Assembly (NCBI RefSeq): GCF_001590905.1
Contig: NZ_BCTT01000020.1
Location: 1 to 64,000, forward strand
Direction of reading: 5' to 3'
Length of the DNA stretch: 64,000 nt
Origin: Serratia grimesii NBRC 13537
GTDB lineage: Bacteria > Pseudomonadota > Gammaproteobacteria > Enterobacterales > Enterobacteriaceae
Of the stretch, positions 51,776 to 60,753 are shown one piece after another. Below the pieces are notes generated by a model. The model saw only the letters and a program-made list of their open reading frames with translations. It did not search any database and had not been told where the DNA came from. Numbering within the stretch: position 1 is the stretch's first letter; every line of letters begins with the position of its first letter. The position numbers were made by a program, and so were the translations under genes.

Positions 51776-52903
51776 TTAATCCAGCAGCCGGTTATAAAGG
51801 GATATCAGCTGTTCCGACAGGTGAGCCGGTGTGGCCGACATAATACGCAATCTTGCGGCTTCACCCATGGCGGAGCCTAAAGCCTGACGCGGTAACGCCG
51901 TGATCGCCTCGATCAGCGCGGGGACGTCAAGAGCATCGGTGACAAAGCCATTCTGTCCTTGGGTGATAAACTCAGCACCACCGCAGGTGGTACTGGTAAT
52001 GACTGGTAAGCCGCAGGACATGGCTTCCAGAATCACGTTGGGGAACGGATCATACAGCGTGGGTAGCAACAACGCATCGGCAGCTTGATAGAACGGCAGT
52101 GTCTGTTTCTGTACGCCCATAAACCGTACGCGATCGCTGCAACCGAGTGACTGTGCCAGCGCTTGATAGCGTTTTTCTGCCTTGTCTTTACCGACTACCA
52201 GGAGATAGCTGTCGGTGGCTGCAACAGCACGGATGGCGGCGGCTAAGCCTTTTCGCTCAAAACCGGAGCCGACAAAAATCAGGCAATGTGCTTGTTGTGG
52301 GATCTGGTATTGCTGACGTAGTTGGCGGCGCAGTTCGGCATTGGCGGGCTGGAACTTTTGATTATCAATAGCGTTGTAGATCACCGTGATTTTATCGGCA
52401 GGTACGCCAAAATCATCGATGATTTCCTGTTTAATCATTTCGGCGTTGCAGATAACGGCTTTCAATTCTGGCGCGGCGTACATCGCGCGCTCTGCGCACA
52501 TTACGTAACGGTGATAACGGTTTGAGAACAGCCATTTACGGCGCCATACTGGCAGCAAGCGGGCCCGTTGTAATAACCAGCGGCGGTGTACGCCATCGCC
52601 GGCGCGGTAAATATCACAGCCGGGAATGCGTTCATGACTCTGCACCAGATCGAATTTTTCTTTTTGCCATAGTGATCTGGCTGCTTCGGCAAAGCCGCGC
52701 TCACGGCTAATACGGCCGAATTTCAGTGGATTGCACAGGTGGATGTGCCAATTTGGATTGGCGTCTCCCTGCCATTCACGAGTGATAACGTTCAGGTCGA
52801 GGTCTTGTTGTTCTAGTGCCTCGAGGGCGCGCGAGACGAAACGCTCAGCTCCACCGTCCGGGCGGTACTTTTGGCGAACGATCGCCAAACGAAATGCTTT
52901 CAT
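51776..52903 (-). CDS. wabG: GT4 LPS-core galacturonosyltransferase, WabG-like
   Basis: A 375-aa GT-B enzyme related to WaaG/WabG: N-terminal RPDGGAERFVSRALEAL, a middle GSGFERKGL (donor phosphate site) and PTLYDPFPNVILEAMSCG with the two Glu of the retaining signature. In Klebsiella and Serratia WabG adds galacturonic acid to heptose II. Its start overlaps the waaQ stop (ATGA) and wabH follows two bases after, giving a tightly coupled waaQ-wabG-wabH operon. Confidence 0.85.
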   Translation of the reverse strand: MKAFRLAIVRQKYRPDGGAERFVSRALEALEQQDLDLNVITREWQGDANPNWHIHLCNPLKFGRISRERGFAEAARSLWQKEKFDLVQSHERIPGCDIYRAGDGVHRRWLLQRARLLPVWRRKWLFSNRYHRYVMCAERAMYAAPELKAVICNAEMIKQEIIDDFGVPADKITVIYNAIDNQKFQPANAELRRQLRQQYQIPQQAHCLIFVGSGFERKGLAAAIRAVAATDSYLLVVGKDKAEKRYQALAQSLGCSDRVRFMGVQKQTLPFYQAADALLLPTLYDPFPNVILEAMSCGLPVITSTTCGGAEFITQGQNGFVTDALDVPALIEAITALPRQALGSAMGEAARLRIMSATPAHLSEQLISLYNRLLD

Positions 52904-53982
52904 ACCAACGTGCTCCGCGCGGCTGCAATCACCGCGTCTGTAGGAATAAGGTCCAGATAACGTTCATCGGTGCCGGTATTGATGGCGTCCGGATCGGGCA
53001 AGGTGCCATAGTCTCCGGCCCATATCACGCTGCCAATGACCTGCCACGGACGCCAGAACACCAGCTTGGAAGGGCCAAACAGCGCGATGCAGGGAGTCTG
53101 CAGCGCGGCGGCCATGTGCATAGGCACTGAATCTACGCCGATAAACAATTTGGCGTGATCGATCAGGGCGGCCAGTTGCCGCAATGTCAGTTGGCCGGCC
53201 AGTGAAATTACGCCCTGCGGCGGACAGAGCGCCAGAATACGCGCCACCATTTCTCGTTCTTTTGCGTCCGGCCCGGAGGTGATCACCAACTGATGGCCGT
53301 CAGCCTGTAATGCACTGATCGTGGCAGCCATTTTTTCTTCACTCCAGCATTTGAAAAACCAGCGTGATGTCGGTTGTACCACGATAAAATCGCCGGTAAT
53401 GCCCTGTTGTTGTAACAGTTGCTCGCAGGTTTTCCAGTCCTCGGGCGGGTAACTCATGGTCACCTGCTGGCTGAGGGTTGGCAGGCCTAACGGTTGTAAC
53501 AACGACAGGTTTTGTTCAACGGTATGCAGGCGAGCATGATCATTAACCGACACCAAATGTGTATGGCAATGGCGCCATAAAAAGCCCTGCCGTTTGGGAA
53601 AATCGAACCCCAACCGGATGCGTGCCCCGGTCAGTCGGGTGAGAAGGGCACTGCGCCACTGATCGGCCAGATTGACCACCAGATCGTAACGTTGATCCTT
53701 GAGCTGCCGGATCAGAGTAAACTCATGGCTCAGATGCGCTTTAGTACCCTGTTTTTTCCACTGCCGATCGATAACGAAAACATGCGACAGCGCGGGGTTG
53801 CTGGCCAACATATCCTGGGTTTCTTTATACAGCAGTACGTCGATCTGCGCCTGCGGGTAGTTTTGCCGCAGAGTATTGATGACCGGAGTTGTCAGCAACA
53901 TGTCGCCGTGATGGCGAAGTTTAACGATCAAAATACGCTGTATCGAGGTATCAGGAGCTAGGGCTGGCGCGTCGTTCATCAT
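52900..53982 (-). CDS. waaQ: LPS heptosyltransferase III WaaQ
   Basis: A 360-aa GT9 enzyme that adds the branch heptose III to heptose II. It has the N-terminal LIVKLRHHGDMLLTTPVINTL, the donor-binding QPTSRWFFKCW segment near residue 210, and GVDSVPMHMAAAL near residue 280. It heads the waaQ-wabG-wabH operon. No convincing ops/JUMPstart element (for RfaH) is visible upstream. It diverges from wabN across a 333-bp spacer that holds the second MITE-like repeat. Confidence 0.9.
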   Translation of the reverse strand: MMNDAPALAPDTSIQRILIVKLRHHGDMLLTTPVINTLRQNYPQAQIDVLLYKETQDMLASNPALSHVFVIDRQWKKQGTKAHLSHEFTLIRQLKDQRYDLVVNLADQWRSALLTRLTGARIRLGFDFPKRQGFLWRHCHTHLVSVNDHARLHTVEQNLSLLQPLGLPTLSQQVTMSYPPEDWKTCEQLLQQQGITGDFIVVQPTSRWFFKCWSEEKMAATISALQADGHQLVITSGPDAKEREMVARILALCPPQGVISLAGQLTLRQLAALIDHAKLFIGVDSVPMHMAAALQTPCIALFGPSKLVFWRPWQVIGSVIWAGDYGTLPDPDAINTGTDERYLDLIPTDAVIAAARSTLV

Positions 53983-54315
53983 GAGTCGCTTTCAGGGAAA
54001 CCAATGTTTGATTCTAAATGACCCGATCGCATGTGGCTACTGTTGCACAGTTTTCTTGCTGTGAAGTGAAAAAATAACGCGAGAGGGAGACAAAAGGCCT
54101 TCAACGTTGTCCAAACCAGGCAGTAAAGTCGTTTGCCCTGGCGAAACGCCCTGCGTAACATGCATACCCTATGTATTTCAAGTTGCAGCCAGGCGGTCAG
54201 TGCACTTATTTTTGGTGCTGGCAGGCGTAAAAGGCTGGGGTGCATGCTGTTAGTCACGCTACAACTTGAAAGGCGACGGGTATAATGCATTTTGTTGATA
54301 TCAGGTTCTCTATTT
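53983..54315. other. 333-bp divergent region between waaQ and wabN
   Basis: Its right half is filled by the MITE-like repeat (54164-54283). A TATAAT hexamer spans the right edge of the repeat (54281-54286), 30 bases before wabN; no good -35 box lies 16-18 bases upstream. The left part (53983-54163) should hold the waaQ promoter, but I cannot assign it. No ORF is supported. Confidence 0.6.
54164..54283 (+). repeat. Imperfect-palindrome intergenic repeat (MITE-like), copy 2
   Basis: A 120-bp element with ends ATACCC / GGGTAT and a perfect subterminal pair TTTCAAGTTG (54176-54185) / CAACTTGAAA (54262-54271). It shares the TTTCAAG-TGCAGC-AGGCGG left part and the CTTGAAAG-GA-GGG-ATA right part with the copy upstream of glnL, read on the opposite strand. 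Its right edge contributes to a TATAAT box in front of wabN. Confidence 0.85.
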
Positions 54316-55272
54316 ATGACTAAACCGGCGTTTCTCATCACCATTGATACCGAAGGCGATAATCTGTGGCAAAACCACGATCGCATTTCGACCGAAAACA
54401 CGCGATTTTTGCCTCGCTTCCAGGCGTTGTGTGAGAAATATGGCTTTAAACCGGTGTACCTCACTAATTATGAAATGGCGGTAGATGCAGAATATGTCGA
54501 GTTTGCTCGCGATGTAATTGCACGTGGCTGTGGAGAAGTGGGTATGCATCTGCATGCCTGGAATAGTCCGCCGTTAACACCATTGACCGACGACGACTGG
54601 CGCCATAAACCCTATCTGATCGAGTATCCGGCCGATCAAGTCCGTGCGAAAGTCGATCATATGACCAAGCTGTTGGAAGATAGCTTCCAGACCAAGATGC
54701 TCAGCCATCGTGCCGGCCGTTGGGCGTTTAATGAATATTATGCTGCCTTGCTATTGGAATATGGCTATCAGGTAGATTGTTCGGTTACACCGCGTGTTAA
54801 CTGGCAATATTCGCCGGGTAACCCGCAAGGCAATGGCGGCACTGACTACCGTCATTTTCCGTCACAGGCCTATTTTATCGATCCTGACAATATTGCCAGG
54901 GCGGGTTCTTCATCACTGCTGGAAGTACCGATGAGCATCCAGTATAAGCATTCGGCACTGATGAATACGCTAAAACAGGGCTACGATAGCCTGCGTGGCA
55001 AGCGGCGCTCGCCGTCTGTGAATTGGTTGCGGCCAAGTGGTGGCAATCTGGAGAAAATGAAGTCGGTGGCTGAGCGCTGTCTGGCTCAGGGGAATGACTA
55101 CGTTGAATTTATGCTTCATTCTTCCGAGTTTATGCCAGGAGGGAGCCCGACCTTTAAAACGCAGCAGGCTATTGAAGTGTTGTACCGTGATTTGGAGCAG
55201 CTGTTTGCCTGGCTGCAGCAACGTACGGTGGGCATGACGCTAGCCGAGTATTATCAACTTAAAGTGAACTGA
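54316..55272 (+). CDS. wabN: Polysaccharide deacetylase, WabN-like
   Basis: A 318-aa protein of the NodB/polysaccharide-deacetylase superfamily, with the metal site in LITIDTEGDN (near residue 8), EVGMHLHAW (near 75) and SHRAGRWAFN (near 130). In Klebsiella WabN removes the acetyl group from core GlcNAc to give GlcN, needed before further core extension. Its nearness to wabH supports this. ATG 54316 (MTKPAFLI) is the conserved start; the extension to 54292 is weak. Two bases separate it from a plus-strand GT9 gene. Confidence 0.85.
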   Translation: MTKPAFLITIDTEGDNLWQNHDRISTENTRFLPRFQALCEKYGFKPVYLTNYEMAVDAEYVEFARDVIARGCGEVGMHLHAWNSPPLTPLTDDDWRHKPYLIEYPADQVRAKVDHMTKLLEDSFQTKMLSHRAGRWAFNEYYAALLLEYGYQVDCSVTPRVNWQYSPGNPQGNGGTDYRHFPSQAYFIDPDNIARAGSSSLLEVPMSIQYKHSALMNTLKQGYDSLRGKRRSPSVNWLRPSGGNLEKMKSVAERCLAQGNDYVEFMLHSSEFMPGGSPTFKTQQAIEVLYRDLEQLFAWLQQRTVGMTLAEYYQLKVN

Positions 55273-55273
55273 C

Positions 55274-56377
55274 ATGTCGAAAAAATGGAAAATTAAGGTC
55301 GCAGATTGGTTTTTGCGACGCTATACCGCAAAGTCCAACCGCTTCCAGGACAAGGCAACTTTCGACAGTCAGCTGCAGTTTGACAACATCGTCATCTATT
55401 CCACTACGGCGCTGGGGGACTTTATGTTCAACACGCCTGCGCTGCGTGCGATGCGGGAACGCTACCCTGATGCGCATATTACTTTGGTGGTGCATAAAAA
55501 GAATCAGGAGTTGGTGGAGAACGGTCGCTACTATGATCGTGTGGTGTATTGGGACAGTAAAATTAAAACCATGCGCCCGCTGTTGAAGTCATTACGTGAA
55601 CATCAACCAGATTTAGCGCTTATTCTGCATTCACATCTGCCGTATGACATTATCAGTGCCGTCTTATCCGGGGCCAAATACATTATCAGGGATAATTACA
55701 GTTCCGGTATTTGCGGGCTTGAACCTTGGTTAACCAATTATATCTTCCATTACTACGGCCATTTTATTCGTCGTAAACTGGAGCTGATTTCTATCCTGGG
55801 TTGTCGCAGCGATGATCCTACTATGGAAATTCCAGCGCCTTACCAGCCGGGTGTAAAAAGCAGTGAGTACTGTACGATTGGGTTTCAGTTGGGAGCCTCT
55901 ACAGAGTCACGATGCTGGCCAGTCTCACATTTTGTTCAGCTTGCCGACGAGCTGGTGGCTAAGCAAGCCAATGTGCGTATTGTTTTGATTGGTGGGCCTT
56001 TTGATGAGGGGAAAGCACAGCAATTCCTGAATCAAGTCAATCCTGAAACCCGAGCTTGCGTGGACAATCGGATAGGGAAAACGGGATTGCAGGCGTTGTT
56101 GACGTTGATTGACAGTTTCCACGTTCTGATCACCGGCGATACTGGACCACTGCATCTGGCGGTCGCGTTGAAGGTAAAAACCATCAGCCTGTTTGTTACT
56201 GCCGACTCACGTTCTACTGGGCCTATTCAGGATCTGGAACTTCATCGAATTATTCAGGTATCTCGCACTGGCTATACCATGCCACTTGAGGCGGAAAGCC
56301 CAATGGGGGTGATCCAGCCGCAACGTATTTACGCCGAAGTGGTGGATCATCTGTCGTTAGATAAAGCGCGCGTTTAG
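55274..56377 (+). CDS. GT9-family glycosyltransferase paired with wabN, role unassigned
   Basis: A 367-aa heptosyltransferase-like protein, with IVIYSTTALGDFMFNTPALRAM near residue 40 (after a longer, basic N-terminus than usual), GFQLGASTESRCWPVSHFVQ near 200, and TGDTGPLHLAVAL near 290. It lies two bases after wabN, so the two are co-transcribed and likely act on the same core branch. Its acceptor is unknown. The stop codon overlaps that of the convergent GT2 gene by four bases. Confidence 0.85.
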   Translation: MSKKWKIKVADWFLRRYTAKSNRFQDKATFDSQLQFDNIVIYSTTALGDFMFNTPALRAMRERYPDAHITLVVHKKNQELVENGRYYDRVVYWDSKIKTMRPLLKSLREHQPDLALILHSHLPYDIISAVLSGAKYIIRDNYSSGICGLEPWLTNYIFHYYGHFIRRKLELISILGCRSDDPTMEIPAPYQPGVKSSEYCTIGFQLGASTESRCWPVSHFVQLADELVAKQANVRIVLIGGPFDEGKAQQFLNQVNPETRACVDNRIGKTGLQALLTLIDSFHVLITGDTGPLHLAVALKVKTISLFVTADSRSTGPIQDLELHRIIQVSRTGYTMPLEAESPMGVIQPQRIYAEVVDHLSLDKARV

Positions 56378-57357
56378 CGCTTTTTCAATCGCCAGCGGAT
56401 TTTTGACAGCCAGCTATCTATTGGTGCGAATTGCATTTGGCGGATTTTTTTACGTGGTACATCACTATTGTGGCATACGTCAGCAAGGCGTCGAAAACTA
56501 TGCAACGCCTCAGGCTGGTAATAGTAGTAGCCGTACAATATTTTCGACATGCTTTTCACCTCAGAGAAACAGTTGGCAAGCATTAGCGCCGCCAACTGCC
56601 GCAACGGTTCATCCCCCGGATGCTGATCAATAAAAAGCAGCATCTTGTCGATAGCAAACAGCATATCTTCAATGTCTTTGGCTTTGACATTACGGGTGAT
56701 CCCGTGGCTGTTGTCCCGATAAAAATAAAGCACGTGATCGAGATGAGCAATTTTCTGGGTTTTGAAATACTGGAAAGGAGTGAATATCACGTCTTCATAA
56801 CGCCTACCGTTTTCAAATGACTCTCCCTCAAGCAGGCTCCGCCTGTAGACTCGACTCCAGAGGTGCCACATCGAGTTGGCAAACAAAGGGGTGAGACAGG
56901 CCAGGCCGTGATGAGCAAAATCATAAAGGCTACGGTGTGTGGTCGTAGCGGCGGGTTGCATTGGTGGAACGTCGGTAAACTTCTGGTAATTAAAATCGAT
57001 CAGGTCATCTTCATCGGCAATCAGCAGTGGGCGCAGGATGCTCAGATAGTCATCACTCAGTAAGTCATCACCATCAAGAAAGGTAATATAGCGTCCTTGA
57101 GCGTGATGCAGCCCGACGTTGCGGGCATTGGCGATGCCACCATTTTTTTGCGAGATAAAAGTCACATGCGGATGCTGCTGTTTGCCCAGCAGTTGGCGGA
57201 CTCGTTCTGCGGAAGCATCCGTTGAGCCGTCATCAATGATGACCACTTCAATATCATCACCAATCTGGTTGAACAGCGAGCTCAGGCTGGCGACCACGAA
57301 ATCTTCGTTATTGTAAAATGGCACAATAAAGCTGAGCAGGTACGGTGACGAATGCAT
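56374..57357 (-). CDS. GT2-family glycosyltransferase of the LPS-core locus
   Basis: A 327-aa GT-A enzyme: LSFIVPFYNNEDFV at the N-terminus, IIDDGSTD near residue 41 and FLDGDDLL near 93 (the DxD-type metal site), with a basic C-terminus (RWRLKKR) suited to membrane association. It lies directly after waaL (four bases apart) and probably adds an outer-core or attached sugar. Sugar and acceptor cannot be told from sequence. It converges with the upstream-facing GT9 gene, sharing overlapping stop codons. Confidence 0.82.
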   Translation of the reverse strand: MHSSPYLLSFIVPFYNNEDFVVASLSSLFNQIGDDIEVVIIDDGSTDASAERVRQLLGKQQHPHVTFISQKNGGIANARNVGLHHAQGRYITFLDGDDLLSDDYLSILRPLLIADEDDLIDFNYQKFTDVPPMQPAATTTHRSLYDFAHHGLACLTPLFANSMWHLWSRVYRRSLLEGESFENGRRYEDVIFTPFQYFKTQKIAHLDHVLYFYRDNSHGITRNVKAKDIEDMLFAIDKMLLFIDQHPGDEPLRQLAALMLANCFSEVKSMSKILYGYYYYQPEALHSFRRLADVCHNSDVPRKKIRQMQFAPIDSWLSKIRWRLKKR

Positions 57358-57361
57358 GGTT

Positions 57362-58597
57362 TTAATCCTGCGCTGGTGGTGTTTTCTTCACTGAAAGCAC
57401 ACTGGCTATAATCGCCAAACAGAATATGGCAGTGCCTTCGGTGCTGAAGAAGATAACGTCGCTGAGTCCGTAAACAAATAGACTGAATGTCACTCCCAGC
57501 AGTAATGCATTACGGTAGGGTTTAAGTGAAGAGACAAACAAGCCAATGTACAGCGCCAGTAAAAACAGCGCACCCCAAACTCCTTTGAGTGAGTAGGTCT
57601 CTAGCAGTTCGTTATGCATATGCACATTGATATAAGGCATGACTCCGTATAATTCTGGCTGTTTGGCTACCATGGCTTTGATTTCATCTCCACGCTGCTC
57701 GGCAGATTGTCCTAATGGAGCCATAGTACCGGTACGTACACCAATTATTTGCATCGAAAGGCGAGACATAATGGAGTTGTCGATTTCCGGAGTATTCACC
57801 AGTTGCATATTGGTTTTAAAATCGGCAATACGTTGTTCTATTTGTGATTTGAAAACAAAGCCGCTAATGAGCAGTAATAGTGGTACTGAGGCAATAAGCT
57901 GCAGTTTATGCTTATGGGAAATCAGATTCTTCGTCGCCAATATCGACAGAGCAACCGCAACCGGATAAACCAGCATTGCCGCTCGCGTTCCAGTGAGCAC
58001 CAGTGTGGAGAAGGTGAACAAGAAGCCGATAATATACAATGGGATGCGGTATTTAGTCCGTAGCATTAGTATCGCCTGCATCATCACCAAATTGATGGCG
58101 GTAATCAGATAAGCGGCAACAGTCGCGCGGTCAAAATTGATTTCGATACGTGGAATGTCTAGCCACAGTCCCTGATAAAGCGAGTAGCCATTGACGGCAA
58201 TACCGGTTGCCAGCGCAACAACAATAAATGCGCGTTGCATACAAAGGCGTTCATTTAAGGCAATCAACAGAATAAATGCGGTAGCAATCTGCAATTTACC
58301 GGTCGACATATAGGAACGGTAAATGTTGATGTAGTCACCTGGCTGTTTGAAATACTTCATCCAGAAAATAGTCGCCATCCCGACGCAGAAAAACAGTATT
58401 GGCAGGATCAAATTACGTTTGTTTTTAAAGAAATACCTCAAGTTCAGGCAAACGGCAATGAAGGAGATATAGCTGGATATATAGAAAATATTGCGTCCAG
58501 TGTCGGAGCCGAAAGGGATAGTGCAAAAAGCGATAGCGCATCCCAGATAAATGAGGTAACTGAAGGCGGGATGCGGTGTTGTTTCTTTTAGTAGCAT
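57362..58597 (-). CDS. waaL: O-antigen ligase WaaL
   Basis: A 411-aa protein with about 12 membrane helices that joins undecaprenyl-linked O-antigen to the lipid A-core. Features of the Wzy/WaaL ligase family are visible: TGTRAAMLVYP with the conserved Arg near residue 205, and the periplasmic loop ending HMHNELLETYSLKG with the conserved His near 320. ATG 58597 is preferred; a TTG at 58633 and a GTG between would overlap the upstream gene by 14 bases. The coding sequence is AT-richer than the flanking waaC-waaF. Confidence 0.88.
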   Translation of the reverse strand: MLLKETTPHPAFSYLIYLGCAIAFCTIPFGSDTGRNIFYISSYISFIAVCLNLRYFFKNKRNLILPILFFCVGMATIFWMKYFKQPGDYINIYRSYMSTGKLQIATAFILLIALNERLCMQRAFIVVALATGIAVNGYSLYQGLWLDIPRIEINFDRATVAAYLITAINLVMMQAILMLRTKYRIPLYIIGFLFTFSTLVLTGTRAAMLVYPVAVALSILATKNLISHKHKLQLIASVPLLLLISGFVFKSQIEQRIADFKTNMQLVNTPEIDNSIMSRLSMQIIGVRTGTMAPLGQSAEQRGDEIKAMVAKQPELYGVMPYINVHMHNELLETYSLKGVWGALFLLALYIGLFVSSLKPYRNALLLGVTFSLFVYGLSDVIFFSTEGTAIFCLAIIASVLSVKKTPPAQD

Positions 58598-58619
58598 GGG
58601 GCTTGGTTTCCGGCTCACA

Positions 58620-59789
58620 TTACGGTTGGACAATAAATGATTTCAGTGCGTCATCAAACTCAGTTTTGAATAAAGCATAGCTGAAATGTTCGATGGGATA
58701 GCGCTGTGCATGTCGGCTCATATTTTGATAGGTTGCAGGATCCATCAGCCTTTCAACGGCATCCGCGCATTCCAGGTGCGACAACAGTTTCGGCGTAACC
58801 AGCGCATCGCTAACCGGGTCGTAAACCTGGTGAGGGAAGTCTACCTTAATGCCTGTCAGACGTTGATGTTCTTCAATTGTCACTGAAGGCGTCAGCCCGA
58901 TGCCGCATTGTCCGTCTTTGATAACCTCTGGCTGACCATCAACCTGCGGGAAAATTACCGGTACGCCAAAATACAGGGATTCCATGCAGGATAAACCGAA
59001 GGGTTCGGTGATAGGCGTGCTCATGTAAATGTGCGTGCGGTTGAAAAAGTCAGCGACGTTATCCTGAAAACCACTAAAGGTGACGCGATCACCCAATTCA
59101 AGTTTTTCAGCCAACATTTCAAACTCAGACCGATCCGGGCCCTTACCCGCTATTTCCAAAGTAACATCATGTCCACGACGCAACAGCTCCTGCATCATCA
59201 GCAATGAAACACTAATGCCTTTCAGGCTCACCAGTCGTGATGCCGTGCCGATCTTGACTGGGCTGCTGAGCGGTTTGAGAGTGTCGTTGATACCGGAGGG
59301 GGTTTTCAGCCGGTTTATGACGACATGATTTGGACAGGGTAAGTTAAACCGCAGGGCCATAACGCGTTTAGAGGCGTAGGACGCAGAGATGCAGCCGTCC
59401 AGCATCGCCAGAAAACGTAATGTTTTATGGTTTTTCGGATAGCGCCATGAACAGCCGTGATCGTAATACACCAGTTTGCCGCGTTTAGGTTTAGCAGGCA
59501 GGCCCGGTATCAGGTCCCAAACGATCACCACGTCGGCGTTGGCCCGCTCGATTTTTCTTTTCAGCAGGTACTTGCGCAAAAATTGTGGGCAGCGTAGCGG
59601 TAGCGCGTTGAACAGTCGATTTGCAAAGGTCACTTTCTGGCCAGGCATTTGACGGCGGATCTCTTCACCGATCTCACTGCTGATACAAATCACCTCGTTA
59701 CTGCCGTCGGTTGTGTCATTGATATACTGCAGGAACAGGCGTTCAACACCGCCCATTTTCCCTAAATTGATAATATGCAGCTTTTTCAT
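58620..59789 (-). CDS. GT4-family glycosyltransferase between waaC and waaL
   Basis: A 389-aa GT-B enzyme. The N-terminal INLGKMGGVERLFLQYIND acceptor-side motif, the central IGTASRLVSLKGI donor site and STPITEPFGLSCMESL with the EX7E signature mark a retaining transferase. By place it resembles the enzyme found between waaC and waaL in Klebsiella-type clusters (wabK-like), but I cannot assign sugar or linkage. Its start overlaps the waaC stop by four bases (ATGA), so it belongs to the hldD-waaF-waaC operon. Confidence 0.82.
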   Translation of the reverse strand: MKKLHIINLGKMGGVERLFLQYINDTTDGSNEVICISSEIGEEIRRQMPGQKVTFANRLFNALPLRCPQFLRKYLLKRKIERANADVVIVWDLIPGLPAKPKRGKLVYYDHGCSWRYPKNHKTLRFLAMLDGCISASYASKRVMALRFNLPCPNHVVINRLKTPSGINDTLKPLSSPVKIGTASRLVSLKGISVSLLMMQELLRRGHDVTLEIAGKGPDRSEFEMLAEKLELGDRVTFSGFQDNVADFFNRTHIYMSTPITEPFGLSCMESLYFGVPVIFPQVDGQPEVIKDGQCGIGLTPSVTIEEHQRLTGIKVDFPHQVYDPVSDALVTPKLLSHLECADAVERLMDPATYQNMSRHAQRYPIEHFSYALFKTEFDDALKSFIVQP

Positions 59790-60751
59790 CCAATAACCTT
59801 TTGCAACTCGTCCCAGACTGAATCGGCGCTGAGGGTCGCCATGCTTTTTTCTGGAGAAATCAGGGAATATTGATTCTGCCCATAGCCGCCGATCAAGCCT
59901 GGATCTGTGGGCCCAAACAGCGTGATGTTCGGCCTGTCGAGTGCGGCGGTCAGGTGACTGAGGCCGGTATCGACCGAGACCACGCCTTTTGCGCCAGCCA
60001 GCACTTCGGCAACCTGCTGCAGGCTAAGCTTTGGCAAAACTTCAACGTGCGGGAAGCCTTCCGCCATACGCAGCGCGCGCTGACGTTCGTGCTCTGCGCC
60101 CCATGGCAGTTTAATTTTTAATCCGCTCGGAGCGGTTAACGCAATCAAATCACGCCAATGAGATTCCGGCCAGTGTTTATCGTCGCGGGTAGTGGCGTGT
60201 AAAAACACCAGATACTGTCCTGCGTCAGCGGGGAGATGGGTGAGAAAGCGGGCAGCAATGGCGTAGTCACCCTTGTTGTCCGGTTTTTCGTAGCCCAGGC
60301 TTTTGGCGAACAACTCACGCGTACGCTCTACAGCATGTTGTTGTTTGTCGATGTCATGACGATGGTTGTAGAACCAACTGGCGAATGGCTCACGGGCACT
60401 TTTACTATCTTGGCCATGCTTGCTGCCTTTGGCGATGCGAGTGATCAGCGCCGCGCTTTTGATTAACCCCTGGGCGTCTATCACTACATCGTAGTCGCGC
60501 TCTTGCACCACACGTTTGAAGTCACAACGCTGCTGGCGGGTTTCACTGCCAAACCAATTTTTGCGCCAACGGCGGATTGCCACCGGGATCACGCGGTCCA
60601 CTGCTGGGTGCCAGGTGGGAATTTGGCTGAAACCTTCTTCCACCACCCAGTCAAAACGGATGCCGGGAATGGCCTGCATGGCATCCGTCAGCGCCGGTAG
60701 CGTATGGAGAACATCCCCCATGGAGGAGGTTTTTACAATCAACACCTGCAT
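59786..60751 (-). CDS. waaC: LPS heptosyltransferase I WaaC
   Basis: A 321-aa GT9 enzyme that adds the first L,D-heptose to Kdo2-lipid A. It has MQVLIVKTSSMGDVLHTLPAL split over the catalytic loop (Asp13), the Kdo-contacting ATTRDDKHWPESHW near residue 190, and SVDTGLSHLTAAL near 260. Length is close to E. coli WaaC (319 aa). It starts two bases after waaF ends. Confidence 0.97.
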   Translation of the reverse strand: MQVLIVKTSSMGDVLHTLPALTDAMQAIPGIRFDWVVEEGFSQIPTWHPAVDRVIPVAIRRWRKNWFGSETRQQRCDFKRVVQERDYDVVIDAQGLIKSAALITRIAKGSKHGQDSKSAREPFASWFYNHRHDIDKQQHAVERTRELFAKSLGYEKPDNKGDYAIAARFLTHLPADAGQYLVFLHATTRDDKHWPESHWRDLIALTAPSGLKIKLPWGAEHERQRALRMAEGFPHVEVLPKLSLQQVAEVLAGAKGVVSVDTGLSHLTAALDRPNITLFGPTDPGLIGGYGQNQYSLISPEKSMATLSADSVWDELQKVIG

Positions 60752-60753
60752 GC

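Noticed and set aside
54030-54045. Possible ops element upstream of waaQ on the minus strand (GTAGCCACATG)
   Set aside because: Only part of the ops consensus matches and the leading GGCG is missing, so RfaH control cannot be supported.
54192-54203. GGCGGTCAGTGC resembling an ops/JUMPstart element for RfaH upstream of wabN
   Set aside because: It departs from the GGCGGTAGCGTG consensus and lies inside the MITE-like repeat, where AGGCGG is also present in the glnL copy.
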